Of a DNA stretch of 64,000 nt, positions 34,013 to 44,931 are shown piece by piece. The position numbers and the translations under genes are program-made. The stretch is from contig NZ_CP029189.1 in the NCBI RefSeq assembly GCF_008642275.1, forward strand, positions 4,186,001-4,250,000. The letters are read 5' to 3'. Source of the DNA: Streptomyces venezuelae. Its GTDB lineage: Bacteria > Actinomycetota > Actinomycetes > Streptomycetales > Streptomycetaceae. Every line of letters starts with the position of its first letter. Position 1 is the first letter of the stretch. The notes below the pieces were generated by a model, which saw only the letters and a program-made list of their open reading frames with translations, made no database searches and was not told the origin of the DNA.

Positions 34013-34645
34013 TCAGGGACTGACCCGGCCGGCCCGTGAGGGAGGCCCGGCCACGGCGCTCCGCAGGGGCGTACGGCGCCGGAGCCGCGCGCGGTGGCAT
34101 TCCGTCGCCGCCGCGGAGACCAGACGCACGAGATCGGGCCCGGCGCTCAGCCGCCCGGGACCGACGCCCCGTCCGGGACCGGACAGGGCGGGCAGCAGTG
34201 CCTCGCACCCCTGCTCGGGGGGCCGTAGCCATACGGCGGCCCCCCGGGGACTCCCGTCCCGTACGCGGTGCCCCGGCGGCACCGGGGCGGTGATCCGGCC
34301 ACCCGCACCCAGGGCGGCGAGATCGAGGGCGACCCCGCCCCACTCCAGCCAGTCGAGAAGCCCGTCCAGCTCCTCGGCGCTCCCGGCGGCCACCAGGAAC
34401 CGCATCCGGCGCCCCATCAGGGCCACCGGACCCGTGGCGACGGGCCTGCGCAGCAGCGCGGCCCCGGCGTCGGACGGCAGCTCCAGCACGTCGAACCGGA
34501 TCCCGGTCGCGAGCTGGGCGGGCGGCCCGCCCACGACGGTCCAGCCGGGCACTCTGCGGTACCAGGAGGCGCAGGCGTCCTCCTCGGGCGCCGGACGGGG
34601 CGGCGGCACGGTCGGCGGGGCGGACGGCGGGAGGGTCACGGCCAT
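34013..34645 (-). CDS. Hypothetical protein, 210 aa
   Basis: A 210-residue protein starting MAVTLPPSAPPTVPPP. The central region (SWYRRVPGWTVVGGPPAQLATGIRFDVLELP, followed by LMGRRMRFLVAAGSAEELDGLLDWLEWGGV) looks alpha/beta and weakly recalls the N-terminal module of actinobacterial primase/polymerase-like proteins. I am not confident of that. No catalytic residues are certain. It lies between lsr2 and clpC on the opposite strand, and its start abuts the long clpC leader. Arg/Pro-rich ends are typical of Streptomyces. Confidence 0.6.
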   Translation of the reverse strand: MAVTLPPSAPPTVPPPRPAPEEDACASWYRRVPGWTVVGGPPAQLATGIRFDVLELPSDAGAALLRRPVATGPVALMGRRMRFLVAAGSAEELDGLLDWLEWGGVALDLAALGAGGRITAPVPPGHRVRDGSPRGAAVWLRPPEQGCEALLPALSGPGRGVGPGRLSAGPDLVRLVSAAATECHRARLRRRTPLRSAVAGPPSRAGRVSP

Positions 34646-35107
34646 GTCCGGAGCAACTTCCGAAACGCCGCGGGGTTACGCTCGGCGTGACACACCGCAC
34701 TCATCACCATGCGGAACGTAAACATCCGTGGAGTCGGGAGTCCGCATTCGGGACGCAACTGTGTTCGCCCTTAGCTGAGGGAACCGGCGGTACCGGCATG
34801 GAGTGTCAGTCCTTACGGGTAAGACATTCCTAGTGGATCGGGGCGACACGCTGATTTGACGGGCATCCGTTCGCCGTCGGCGTACACGCATGACGGGTAT
34901 CTGCCTGGCCTGCGGGAACATCGTCTCGCACCATCGAGTTGGAGCAGTTGTCGGCTCTTCAAGCCGGTTTTCCCGCTGATGCAGGGGTGAGCCGCGGACG
35001 GATGTCGGCAGTTGGAATGAGCTGTCCCGCCCCACGGGACTAGCATGCGGAAGGACAGGGCGGGGACCGACCCCGAACTGCCCGACCGCTCTGAGGAGCG
35101 ATAAACG
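34646..35107 (+). other. clpC upstream region (462 bases, no gene seen)
   Basis: This gap separates the 34013 gene from clpC. It contains a ClgR-type box at 34869-34885 and a lower-GC segment around 34700-34900. Another partial match, GTTCGCCCTTAGCTGAGGG, lies near 34759. TGAGGAGCG at the end is the clpC ribosome site. A short frame at 34813-35124 on the opposite strand looks spurious. Confidence 0.7.
34869..34885 (+). promoter_or_regulatory. ClgR-type activator box upstream of clpC
   Basis: GTTCGC-CGTCG-GCGTAC matches the GTTCGC-N5-GCG consensus recalled for Streptomyces ClgR, the activator of clp and lon genes. It lies about 220 bases before the clpC ATG. Confidence 0.65.
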
Positions 35108-37633
<2,526 letters not shown>

Positions 37634-37645
37634 GCGCGGCTGAGT

Positions 37646-37696
37646 GCCAAAGGGGCGGCCCCGGAACCGAAAGGGTTCCGGGGCCGCCCCTTTGGC
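37646..37696 (+). terminator. 23-bp perfect hairpin terminator after clpC
   Basis: The stem spans 37646-37668 and 37674-37696, GCCAAAGGGG... around loop GAAAG. It starts 13 bases after the clpC stop. It is one of the strongest stems in the window; it also reads as a terminator in reverse. Confidence 0.9.
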
Positions 37697-38252
37697 GTCC
37701 TCGGGCCGAAGGGGCCGTCTCTTTGGCGTCCTCGGGCCGACGGGCGGGCCGGGCGGCCAGGGGTCCCGGGTGCCGGTCCGGCGTGCGTACAAGGCGGGCA
37801 GGGCGGGCAGGGAGACCAGGGGACCAGGGGGACCAGGGCGGTGCCGGGATGGCCGAGGGCTCCCGGCCGCGCCCTCGCGGGAGGCGGGCCCGTTGTCCCG
37901 GGGCCGCACCGTCTCCTCGGACCTGCGTGCGCACCCGCCGGAGCCCAGTGACCTGGGTCGCAATCGGCCTGGGCGCCGGTGACAAGCCGCACAGGACAAT
38001 TCGGACGTACTAGGTCGTTTCGTAGATCAAATACGCCCCGCCGGGAGACCTTCGTCCCTGGAGAGGGGCGTCAACGGGCCACGTCACACGCGAGCCGCTA
38101 CGAGTTTCGGTAGTAATCGGGAGGTTTGGGGAAGTCCCGGGCCGCGGGTTACCAAGGATGAGCCAGCCCGGCACTCGCTCGATCGTGCCGGGTCACTTCA
38201 TGCCTCTCACAGGTGTGAAACCCCCCTTGTCCCCGGCCCCGGAGGTCTGCAC
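37697..38252 (+). other. Non-coding region between clpC and the M23 peptidase, with repeats and leader structures
   Basis: No convincing gene is present. Just after the clpC terminator a 19-base unit (TTTGGCGTCCTCGGGCCGA) occurs twice, at 37691 and 37722. A G-rich tract at 37796-37840 has GGG tracts spaced 1-2 bases, followed by three ACCAGGG-type repeats. From 38010 the GC falls and the peptidase promoter and a leader of some 200 bases are expected; a hairpin CCCGGCAC/GTGCCGGG lies at 38167-38192. Confidence 0.65.
38167..38192 (+). promoter_or_regulatory. 8-bp hairpin in the leader of the M23 peptidase gene
   Basis: CCCGGCAC pairs with GTGCCGGG around a 10-base loop, 60 bases upstream of the start. 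It could be an expression-platform or terminator stem of a longer leader; the rest of the leader was not matched to a known riboswitch. Confidence 0.45.
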
Positions 38253-38846
38253 ATGTTCGCGAAGCGCGTCTACACCCGTCGTACCCGTATCGCTGTCGGC
38301 ACCACCGCTCTCGGTGCGGTGCTGGCCCTCGGGGCGGGCACGACCGCCGCGTTCGCAGACGCCCCGCAGGCCGCCGTCACCGCCAAGGCCGCCGGCGCCG
38401 CCGGTGCCGCGGGCGCCTCGAAGACCGGTCTCTGGGACAAGCCGCTGGAGAAGTACACGCTGTCCGCCACCTTCGGCAAGGGCGGCAACATGTGGTCCCA
38501 CAAGCACTCCGGCCAGGACTTCGCCGTCCCGGTCGGCACCCCGGTCAAGGCCGCGGCCGCCGGTGTCGTCGTCAAGGCGGGCCCGAACGGCGGCGGCGAC
38601 GGCCCCGCGTACGGCAACGCCATCGTGATCAAGCACGCGAACAACACGTACTCCCAGTACGCGCACCTCTCGAAGATCCAGATCAAGGTCGGCCAGAAGG
38701 TCAAGGCCTCGCAGCGGATCGCCCTGTCGGGCAACACCGGCAACTCCAGCGGCCCGCACCTGCACTTCGAGATCCGCACCACCCCGAACTACGGCTCGGC
38801 CGTCAACCCGGTCGCCTTCCTGCGCACCAACGGCGTCACCGTCTGA
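38253..38846 (+). CDS. Secreted M23 (LytM) cell-wall endopeptidase
   Basis: A 197-residue protein with a signal peptide (about residues 1-36, AFA cleavage area) and a single LytM domain. Zinc ligands appear as His85 and Asp89 (HSGQDF) and His171 in HLHFE; His169 is the catalytic partner. An Ala/Gly linker joins them. It lacks LysM or SH3 wall-binding modules. It should cleave peptidoglycan cross-links at the envelope. GGAGG lies 7 bases before ATG 38253. A long structured leader precedes it. Confidence 0.93.
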   Translation: MFAKRVYTRRTRIAVGTTALGAVLALGAGTTAAFADAPQAAVTAKAAGAAGAAGASKTGLWDKPLEKYTLSATFGKGGNMWSHKHSGQDFAVPVGTPVKAAAAGVVVKAGPNGGGDGPAYGNAIVIKHANNTYSQYAHLSKIQIKVGQKVKASQRIALSGNTGNSSGPHLHFEIRTTPNYGSAVNPVAFLRTNGVTV

Positions 38847-38943
38847 CCCGTCCCGACCGCAGTACCCGTAGCACCCGCCGTACCCGCCGCAGCCGCGGCG
38901 CCCGCGGCACCCGTCGTACCGGCCGACCCGCCCTGCTCACCGG

Positions 38944-40173
38944 TCAGGTGAGCAGCCAGGCATGGGTCGGCTTCGGCGCAGGTTCGAGCTTCCCCTCCTT
39001 GTACCCGGCGGCCTGCTCCGCCGTGAAGGCCATGTCGTAGGTCTTGATGTTGTGCAGGGCGCCCTGCCACGCACCCGTCCAGATGTTGTGGTGCTTGGAC
39101 CGGCCGAGCTGGAGCGGGCCGGGAGCCTGCCAGATCGGCGGCACCGGGGTCTCGCCGGCCTTCTTCCCGTCCACGTAGAGCGCGATGGCCTTCTTCTCGG
39201 CGTCGTAGGTGGCCATCAGCAGCGTGGGCGTCTTGACCACGGGGAGCCCCTCGGCGGTGACCGTCCGCGTGGTGGCCGCGGCGCCCTTGTCGCCCGTCTG
39301 CACGCGGAAGATCCAGGCCTGCTTGCCGTTCACCTCGTTCACGCCCAGCTCGAACGAGAACGACTCCCCGTCACCCTGGCTCATGACGATCCGCGAGCCC
39401 TTGGTGGCGGAGCTGTAGGCGCGGGCCGTGACGGTGAAGCTCTTGCTCACGTCGACGATCGGCTCGGCGGACTGTCCCCACGAGTTCGCGTTGCCCCGGC
39501 CGACGACCTGGAAGCGCTTGCCCAGCGGGCCGACCTTGAGGTCGGGGCCGAGCCGGATTCCCATGCCGCCGTAGCTGTCGCGCAGCAGGGTGTCGTCACC
39601 CGCGACGGTCGCGGTGTAGGCGGCGGGCCCCTTCGAGTCATCCGGCTCGGGCGATGCGGAGGCCGAGTTCGTGGGCTGGGCGTTCTGTCCGTCCTCGTCG
39701 CCACTCATCAGGAAGAACGTTCCGCCGCCGGCCAGCAGCGCGAGCACGGTGACCGCACCGCCCAGCATCCACAGCTTCTTCCTGCGCCGCTCGGCCGCGG
39801 AGCGGTCGGCCATCGCCTCCCAGTCCGGCTGCTGCGACCCGCCGGGGAGGTCCGGACCGGCCAGTCTCGTGAAGCCCGGCTGGGCCGGGGCGGAAGACCA
39901 CTGCCCGCCTGCCGCGTCCTGCGGATAGGCACCCGCGTCCTGCGGGTAGCCCCCCGCGTCCTGCGGGTAGGTCCCCGAGTCCTGCTGGTAGGGCCCCGCG
40001 TCCTGCTGGTACGGGTTCGGCTGTTGCCCCGCCTGCGGGTAGCCGTAGCCGCCGGACGGGGTCGGGTAGCCGTAGCCGGCCGGCGCGGGCGGTCCCGGCG
40101 GGAACCCGTATCCGCCGCTCCCGGGGGCGGGCTCGGGCTGCGGGTGGCTCGGGGGATTCGTACCGTCGGTCAT
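38944..40173 (-). CDS. Membrane-anchored LamG (concanavalin-like) protein with Tyr/Gln/Asp heptad repeats
   Basis: A 409-residue protein. The cytoplasmic N-terminus (residues 1-125) is Pro/Gly/Tyr/Gln-rich and includes five heptad repeats of the form YPQDAGG at about residues 54-88. A single membrane helix follows at about residues 133-152. A Ser/Asp linker leads to an extracytoplasmic LamG-type jelly roll (SKSFTVTARAYSS, LMATYDAEKKAIALYVDGK). TAGCAT ends 7 bases before the ATG with no Shine-Dalgarno. It lies directly downstream of cseC, possibly in the sigE regulon (inference). Confidence 0.8.
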   Translation of the reverse strand: MTDGTNPPSHPQPEPAPGSGGYGFPPGPPAPAGYGYPTPSGGYGYPQAGQQPNPYQQDAGPYQQDSGTYPQDAGGYPQDAGAYPQDAAGGQWSSAPAQPGFTRLAGPDLPGGSQQPDWEAMADRSAAERRRKKLWMLGGAVTVLALLAGGGTFFLMSGDEDGQNAQPTNSASASPEPDDSKGPAAYTATVAGDDTLLRDSYGGMGIRLGPDLKVGPLGKRFQVVGRGNANSWGQSAEPIVDVSKSFTVTARAYSSATKGSRIVMSQGDGESFSFELGVNEVNGKQAWIFRVQTGDKGAAATTRTVTAEGLPVVKTPTLLMATYDAEKKAIALYVDGKKAGETPVPPIWQAPGPLQLGRSKHHNIWTGAWQGALHNIKTYDMAFTAEQAAGYKEGKLEPAPKPTHAWLLT

Positions 40174-40243
40174 GCCACGGATGCTAAGTCACGGGCCCCC
40201 GGGCGGATACGGCCCGGTACCCGTGAGCCCCACCCGTCCCGGT

Positions 40244-41563
40244 TCAGCCCTGTGGCAGCTTGAGGATCGGGAAGCTGCCCGTCGCCGTCGGCGCGTGCTC
40301 CGGCAGCCACAGGACCGCCACCGCACCCGCCGCCGCGCCCTCGCGGTCCGAGCCGCCGCGGGCGGCCACGTTACGGAAGGTCAGCCGGGCACCGAGCACC
40401 CGCGCCTGGCCCTCCGCGATGGTCAGCCCCAGCCCGTGCCCGACCCCCGCGCGGTCCGTCGACCCGGTGCGGAAGCGGCTGGGCCCCTCGCGCAGCAGTG
40501 CCTCGGGGAAGCCCGGACCGTGGTCGCGGACCCGGACGACCCGGCCCTCGACGTCGACCTGGATCGGCGCCTGCCCGTAACGCGCGGCATTGGCCAGAAG
40601 GTTGCCCAGGATCCGCTCCAGGCGGCGCGGGTCGGTGCTGACGATCTCGTCCGCCACGACCCGTACGGTCGCCTCCGGCATCAGCGACGCGACCCGCCGG
40701 CTCACGAACTCGCCCAGCGCCACGTCCTGGAGCTCCGCCCGTTCCGACGCGCTGTCCAGCCGGGCCACCTCCAGTACGTCCTCGACCAGCGCGCGCAGGG
40801 CCTGGGCCCGGTCCCGCACCAGCTCCGTCGGCCGCCCCGGCGGCAGCAGTTCCGCCGCCGTGAGCAGGCCCGTCACCGGAGTCCGCAGTTCGTGCGCGAT
40901 GTCGGCGGTCACCCGCCGCTCGGCCTCAAGCCGTTGCTGGAGGGCGTCCGCCATGGCGTCCACGGCCCGCGCGAGGTCGTCCGTCTCGTCCCGTACGACA
41001 CCGCCGACCGCGTCCCGTACGCGTACGTCGGGATCACCGTGCGCCACGCGCTGCGAGGCGGCCGCGGCCTTGCGCAGCCGCCGCGAGATCTGCCCGCCGA
41101 TGAGCACGCCGAGCGCCGAACCGCCGATCACGGCGGACAGGCCGCCGATGACCAGCGCCCGGTCCAGGTCGGGGAGCAGATTGGCGCTCTCCCGGAACGG
41201 CGTGTGCAGCGACAGCACCTGCCCGTTGCCGAGGGGCACGGCCGCCCACACCTCGGGCAGCCCCCCGTGCGGCCGCTCCTGGATGTAGGTCCCGCGCCGG
41301 CCCGACTGCGCCTTGTGCCGCAGTTCGGAGGGCAGTTCGGGATCGTTGAGCTTGGCCCCCATGGGCGGCTTGCGTCCGGCATCGGCGTTGCGGGAGATGA
41401 ACTGCACGCGCTCCAGCTGCACTTCGCGGGCGCTTTCCAGCATCGACACGCGGGCGGCGCTGTGGACCACCAGGCTCAGCGCGATCGTGACGAGGACGCC
41501 CACGGAGGCGATGGCGACTGTGATCTTCCAGCGGATCCCCGTGCGGAGGGTGAACCGTCTCAT
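40244..41563 (-). CDS. cseC: Sensor histidine kinase CseC
   Basis: Senses cell-envelope stress and phosphorylates CseB. The 439-residue protein has membrane helices near residues 12-35 and 135-160, an extracytoplasmic sensor loop between them and a HAMP linker (RRLRKAAAASQRVAHG). The phosphoacceptor helix contains DIAHELRTPV, and the HATPase has LGNLLANAARYG and GHGLGLTIAEG. The ATG 41563 overlaps the cseB stop as ATGA. Order sigE-cseA-cseB-cseC is the known Streptomyces arrangement. Vancomycin-type cell-wall damage is the classical signal. Confidence 0.95.
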   Translation of the reverse strand: MRRFTLRTGIRWKITVAIASVGVLVTIALSLVVHSAARVSMLESAREVQLERVQFISRNADAGRKPPMGAKLNDPELPSELRHKAQSGRRGTYIQERPHGGLPEVWAAVPLGNGQVLSLHTPFRESANLLPDLDRALVIGGLSAVIGGSALGVLIGGQISRRLRKAAAASQRVAHGDPDVRVRDAVGGVVRDETDDLARAVDAMADALQQRLEAERRVTADIAHELRTPVTGLLTAAELLPPGRPTELVRDRAQALRALVEDVLEVARLDSASERAELQDVALGEFVSRRVASLMPEATVRVVADEIVSTDPRRLERILGNLLANAARYGQAPIQVDVEGRVVRVRDHGPGFPEALLREGPSRFRTGSTDRAGVGHGLGLTIAEGQARVLGARLTFRNVAARGGSDREGAAAGAVAVLWLPEHAPTATGSFPILKLPQG

Positions 41564-42273
41564 GCCTTGAGTTTGTATCCGAAGCCCCGGACCGTTTCGA
41601 TCCGGTCCTGGCCGATCTTGGTACGCAGTCGCTGGACGTGGACGTCCACGACGCGGGTGTCGCCGCCCCAGTCGTAGTCCCAGACCCGTTCCAGCAGGCG
41701 GTCACGCGACAGCACGGTGCCGGGTGCGGAGGAGAACTCCAGCAGCAGCCGCATCTCGGTCGGGGTCAGGGCCACGGCGGCGCCCGCGCGGCGGACCTCC
41801 ATGCCCTCGGTGTCCACCTCCAGGTCGCCGAAGGAGAGCACGCCGCGCTCGGGGTCCGAGCCGTTGTCGGCTCCGTTCGCCCCGCCGTTCTGCGGGCCTC
41901 CGGAGTGGTCGAAGCGGCGCAGCACCGCACGGATCCGGGCCACGAGCACCGAACCGTCGAAGGGCTTGGTGACGTAGTCGTCGGCGCCCGCCTCCAGGCC
42001 GAGCACCACGTCGATGGAGTCGGCGCGCGCGGAGAGCATGATCACCGGGACGGTGGACTCGTCGCGGATGCGGCGGCACAGACTCACGCCGTCCATACCC
42101 GGGACCATCACGTCGAGCAGGGCGATGTCGGGCCGGTCCGCGCGGAAGGACTCCAGCCCGGACAGGCCGTCGGGCATGGCAGTGACCACGAACCCGTCGC
42201 GTTCCAGCGCCAGGGTCGTGGCCTCACGGATGACGTCGTCGTCCTCCACGAACAGGACATGGGTCTCGGCCAT
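41560..42273 (-). CDS. cseB: OmpR-family response regulator CseB
   Basis: A 237-residue activator of the sigE promoter. The receiver has the acidic pocket EDDD at residues 10-13, phosphoacceptor Asp54 in ALLDVMVPG and Lys in YVTKPF. A Gly/Asn/Asp linker leads to the winged HTH (LTPTEMRLLLEF and DTRVVDVHVQRLRTKIG). ATG 42273 is chosen because the longer frame runs into cseA. Its 3' end overlaps cseC by 4 bases. Confidence 0.96.
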   Translation of the reverse strand: MAETHVLFVEDDDVIREATTLALERDGFVVTAMPDGLSGLESFRADRPDIALLDVMVPGMDGVSLCRRIRDESTVPVIMLSARADSIDVVLGLEAGADDYVTKPFDGSVLVARIRAVLRRFDHSGGPQNGGANGADNGSDPERGVLSFGDLEVDTEGMEVRRAGAAVALTPTEMRLLLEFSSAPGTVLSRDRLLERVWDYDWGGDTRVVDVHVQRLRTKIGQDRIETVRGFGYKLKA

Positions 42274-42302
42274 GCGGGAGCCTCGCCTCGGTTCTTCTGT
42301 GC

Positions 42303-42983
42303 TCAGTTCTTCTGACTCGTGACCGGGGCGGGCTGGACACCGCCGTCGACCACGTTGCTGTACTCCGAGTGAACTCGGTCCTGCTCGGTGAACTTCTCCC
42401 CGTTCCAGCGGTAGGTGATCACGTCCTCGCCCGACGGGAAGGCGAGCGCGTCGCTCTTCCCGTAGACCTGTTTCGTGACCACCAGGTCGCCGCGGTCGAT
42501 CTCCGCGTAGACGGGTGGCTGTTCGTCCGAGAACACATTCTCGTACGTGGCTCCGTCCGCCCGGTACACGTAGGTGCCGCGGCCCAGGGCGTCCGCGCAG
42601 GACAGGACGTTCACCACGATGTCCACGACGGGGCTCCCGGTGATCCGCCCGTAACTCACGTCCACCGGATACTCCTTGCCCGAGCAGGGCTTGAGGTCCC
42701 GTTTGACCTCGGAGCTGACCTTGGGGTCCTTCATCAGCAGCCCGACGGGGTCGACCTTCTTCAGCGGCCGGCCGGACGCGGCCGAGGCGGACTCCTCGGG
42801 GGCGGGCCCCGACGGTGTGGCCTTCGCCACCGCCTCGGTGCGGGCCGGGCCGCCGTCGCGCAGGCCGGTGCCGCCCGTGGCGCACCCGACCGCGAACACG
42901 GCTGTGCCGACGAGGACGACCGTCCCCGCCGACATCAGCACCAGAGAACCTCCGGACAAGCCTTGGCCGTTCAGGCCGCGCAC
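42303..42983 (-). CDS. cseA: Lipoprotein CseA, modulator of the SigE system
   Basis: A 226-residue lipoprotein that dampens sigE expression in S. coelicolor. The signal has lipobox FAVG-Cys34, followed by a Ser/Ala/Pro linker. The mature domain has a conserved Cys pair (LKPCSGKEYP and NVLSCADALG) likely to form a disulfide. The GTG at 42983 overlaps the sigE stop region by 13 bases. The protein sits on the outside of the membrane, where it may act on CseC. Confidence 0.93.
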   Translation of the reverse strand: MRGLNGQGLSGGSLVLMSAGTVVLVGTAVFAVGCATGGTGLRDGGPARTEAVAKATPSGPAPEESASAASGRPLKKVDPVGLLMKDPKVSSEVKRDLKPCSGKEYPVDVSYGRITGSPVVDIVVNVLSCADALGRGTYVYRADGATYENVFSDEQPPVYAEIDRGDLVVTKQVYGKSDALAFPSGEDVITYRWNGEKFTEQDRVHSEYSNVVDGGVQPAPVTSQKN

Positions 42984-43531
42984 CGCTCACGCCCCTCGTA
43001 CCGCATGGTGTGGTCACCGCGCTCCAGCGCACGCATGTCCAGATCCCGGCTCTCCAGCTCCTGCCGGAGGCGGGCCAGCGCGCGGTGCAGAGTGCTCTTC
43101 ACGGTTCCCGCCGACATTCCGAGCGCCGCGGCCGTTTCCTCGGTGCTCATCTGCTCCCAGTGTCGCAGCACGACAACGCTGCGCTGCTTGGGCGCGAGAA
43201 CCTTGAGGATGTCCATGAGGAGCGCGCGGTCGGCGCGCTGGTCGGAGCCGTCCTCGACGGAGGCGTCGGGAAGCTGCTCGGTGGGCACCTCGTCGAGCTT
43301 GCGGGCACGCCACCACTCGGTGCGCGTGTTGATCATGACCCGGCGCAGATAGGCGTCGGCCAGGGACTTGTCGGCGATGCCGTCCCAGCGGCCGTAGGTG
43401 CGCACCAGAGCGGTCTGCAGGAGGTCCTGCGCGTCCGTGGGGTCCGGGACCAGACGCCGGGCACTGCGCAGGAGCGCGTCCTGCCGAGTGCGTACGTACT
43501 CCTCGAATCCGAGCACCTCGCCGTGCGCCAT
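42971..43531 (-). CDS. sigE: ECF sigma factor SigE
   Basis: A 186-residue ECF sigma factor for cell-envelope homeostasis. Region 2 is RTRQDALLRSARRLVPDPTDAQDLLQTAL with YLRRVMINTRTEWWRARK. Region 4 is LAPKQRSVVVLRHWEQMSTEETAAALGMSAGTVKSTL. ATG 43531 (GEVLGFEEYVR) with GGAGG upstream matches S. coelicolor SigE; the longer start adds eight residues. No anti-sigma gene follows, as control is through CseBC. A short palindrome GGTTGT-GTA-ACAACC lies about 120 bases upstream. Confidence 0.96.
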   Translation of the reverse strand: MAHGEVLGFEEYVRTRQDALLRSARRLVPDPTDAQDLLQTALVRTYGRWDGIADKSLADAYLRRVMINTRTEWWRARKLDEVPTEQLPDASVEDGSDQRADRALLMDILKVLAPKQRSVVVLRHWEQMSTEETAAALGMSAGTVKSTLHRALARLRQELESRDLDMRALERGDHTMRYEGRERCAA

Positions 43532-43649
43532 CTCAGACCGCCTCCACCCGTTCAACCGCTCATCCCCGTTGTCCTACGGATCCGAAGGTACGGAGGGGTT
43601 GTCACGGGCCTGTGCGAGCCAGCCTTCGGTGGGCGCACGGACACCCATA

Positions 43650-43664
43650 GGTTGTGTAACAACC
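43650..43664. promoter_or_regulatory. GGTTGT-GTA-ACAACC palindrome upstream of sigE
   Basis: A perfect 6+6 bp inverted repeat in the sigE-mutY divergent/terminal gap, with GGGGTTGT recurring at about 43597. It is a candidate CseB site or part of the sigE promoter. Confidence 0.45.
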
Positions 43665-43716
43665 CCCGTGAGCTGCGGTTTCCCGGCAGGAAGCGGAATC
43701 TCGGAGTCAGTTTCGG

Positions 43717-44646
43717 TCAGGGCCTCGGGGCGGCCTGCGGGAGCCGGTAGAAGCCCCCGTCCAGGGGCTCCACCAGCCCGTCCGCCACCAGCCCGTCCAG
43801 CGCCCGGGCCCGCTGCACCGGCTCGTCCCACACCGTGTCGAGCACCGCTTGCGGAACCGAGCCCACCGCCTCCCGGAGCACGGCCAGGAGCTTGCCCCGC
43901 ACCTGGCGGTCGGTACCGGCGTACGTCTGGCCCCGCCGCGGCGGACCCTCGTGCGCCGGCTTCCCGGCGAGCCGCCACGCGCACAGCCCGGCCACCGGAC
44001 AGCGCGCGCAGTCGGGGCTCTTGGCGGTGCACACCAGTGCGCCCAGTTCCATGGAGGCCGCCGCCCAGCGGGCCGCGGTCTCCTCGTCCTCGGGCAGCAG
44101 GGCCCGGGCGAGGCGCCGTTCGGCGGCGGTCGTCGCGTTCGGCGGGTACTCGACCCCGGTCGCGGTCCGCGCGAAGACCCGGCGGACGTTCGTGTCGAGG
44201 ACGGCGTGCCGCTGCCCGTACGCGAAGGACGCCACGGCCGCCGCCGTGTACTCGCCGATCCCGGGCAGCGCCAGCAGCTGCGCGTGGTCCCGCGGTACGT
44301 CGCCCCCGTGCCGGTCCGTTATCGCGACGGCCGCCCCGTGCAGCCGCAGCGCGCGGCGCGGATAGCCGAGCCGCCCCCAGGCCCGTACGGCCTCGCCGGG
44401 AGCCTCGGCGGCCAGGTCCGCGGGGCGGGGCCAGCGGGCCAGCCACTGCTCGTAGACCGGCAGGACCCGGCTGACGGGCGTCTGCTGGAGCATGAACTCA
44501 CTGACCATGACCCCCCAGGGGCCGGCCTCGGGGCGGCGCCAGGGCAGGTCGCGGGCGTGCTCGTCGAACCACGCGATGACGGGGGAGTGCAGCGCGTGGG
44601 AAGCGTCGGTGGATACGGCCGTGGAGGAACCGGGGGATGCAGTCAT
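43717..44646 (-). CDS. mutY: A/G-specific adenine DNA glycosylase
   Basis: Removes adenine opposite 8-oxoguanine. The 309-residue protein has the catalytic Glu in VMVSEFMLQQTPV, the helix-hairpin-helix LPGIGEYTAAAV and the catalytic Asp in LDTNVRRV. A C-terminal [4Fe-4S] cluster follows with Cys spacing 6-2-5 (CTAKSPDCARCPVAGLC). The NUDIX-like C-terminal domain of larger MutY is reduced here. ATG 44646 is chosen; a longer start at 44658 is possible. It is transcribed toward sigE and ends 186 bases before its start. Confidence 0.93.
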   Translation of the reverse strand: MTASPGSSTAVSTDASHALHSPVIAWFDEHARDLPWRRPEAGPWGVMVSEFMLQQTPVSRVLPVYEQWLARWPRPADLAAEAPGEAVRAWGRLGYPRRALRLHGAAVAITDRHGGDVPRDHAQLLALPGIGEYTAAAVASFAYGQRHAVLDTNVRRVFARTATGVEYPPNATTAAERRLARALLPEDEETAARWAAASMELGALVCTAKSPDCARCPVAGLCAWRLAGKPAHEGPPRRGQTYAGTDRQVRGKLLAVLREAVGSVPQAVLDTVWDEPVQRARALDGLVADGLVEPLDGGFYRLPQAAPRP

Positions 44647-44931
44647 GGCAGACGGCATCCTGGCACGTTTCACCTCTCTCGGCGCGCCGGACCGGGGCCG
44701 GTGAAGCAGGCGACGGCCGGTCGCCACCAGCCGCGCGGCGGTGACGGCACGGTGCGGGCCCGGGCCGTCCATGCTCACCGAACGTATTCAAAGGGGAGGA
44801 GCACCGCATCGACCCATTGGCCGGATCTCGACGTCCCCCATTGCGCCCGCAGGATGATCATCGGCAAATCGAGTCCTCTGTGCGGCATGTGGGGCACTGA
44901 TCGGGCCGCGAACTCTCGTAAGGTTCCGTCC

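Noticed and set aside
37644..37982. 112-residue open frame just after clpC
   Set aside because: It begins inside the terminator stem and is Arg/Gly-rich low complexity. No ribosome site and no family match.
38000..38252. c-di-AMP (ydaO) riboswitch call
   Set aside because: The conserved core elements were not found by eye, so only a test is proposed and no feature is claimed.
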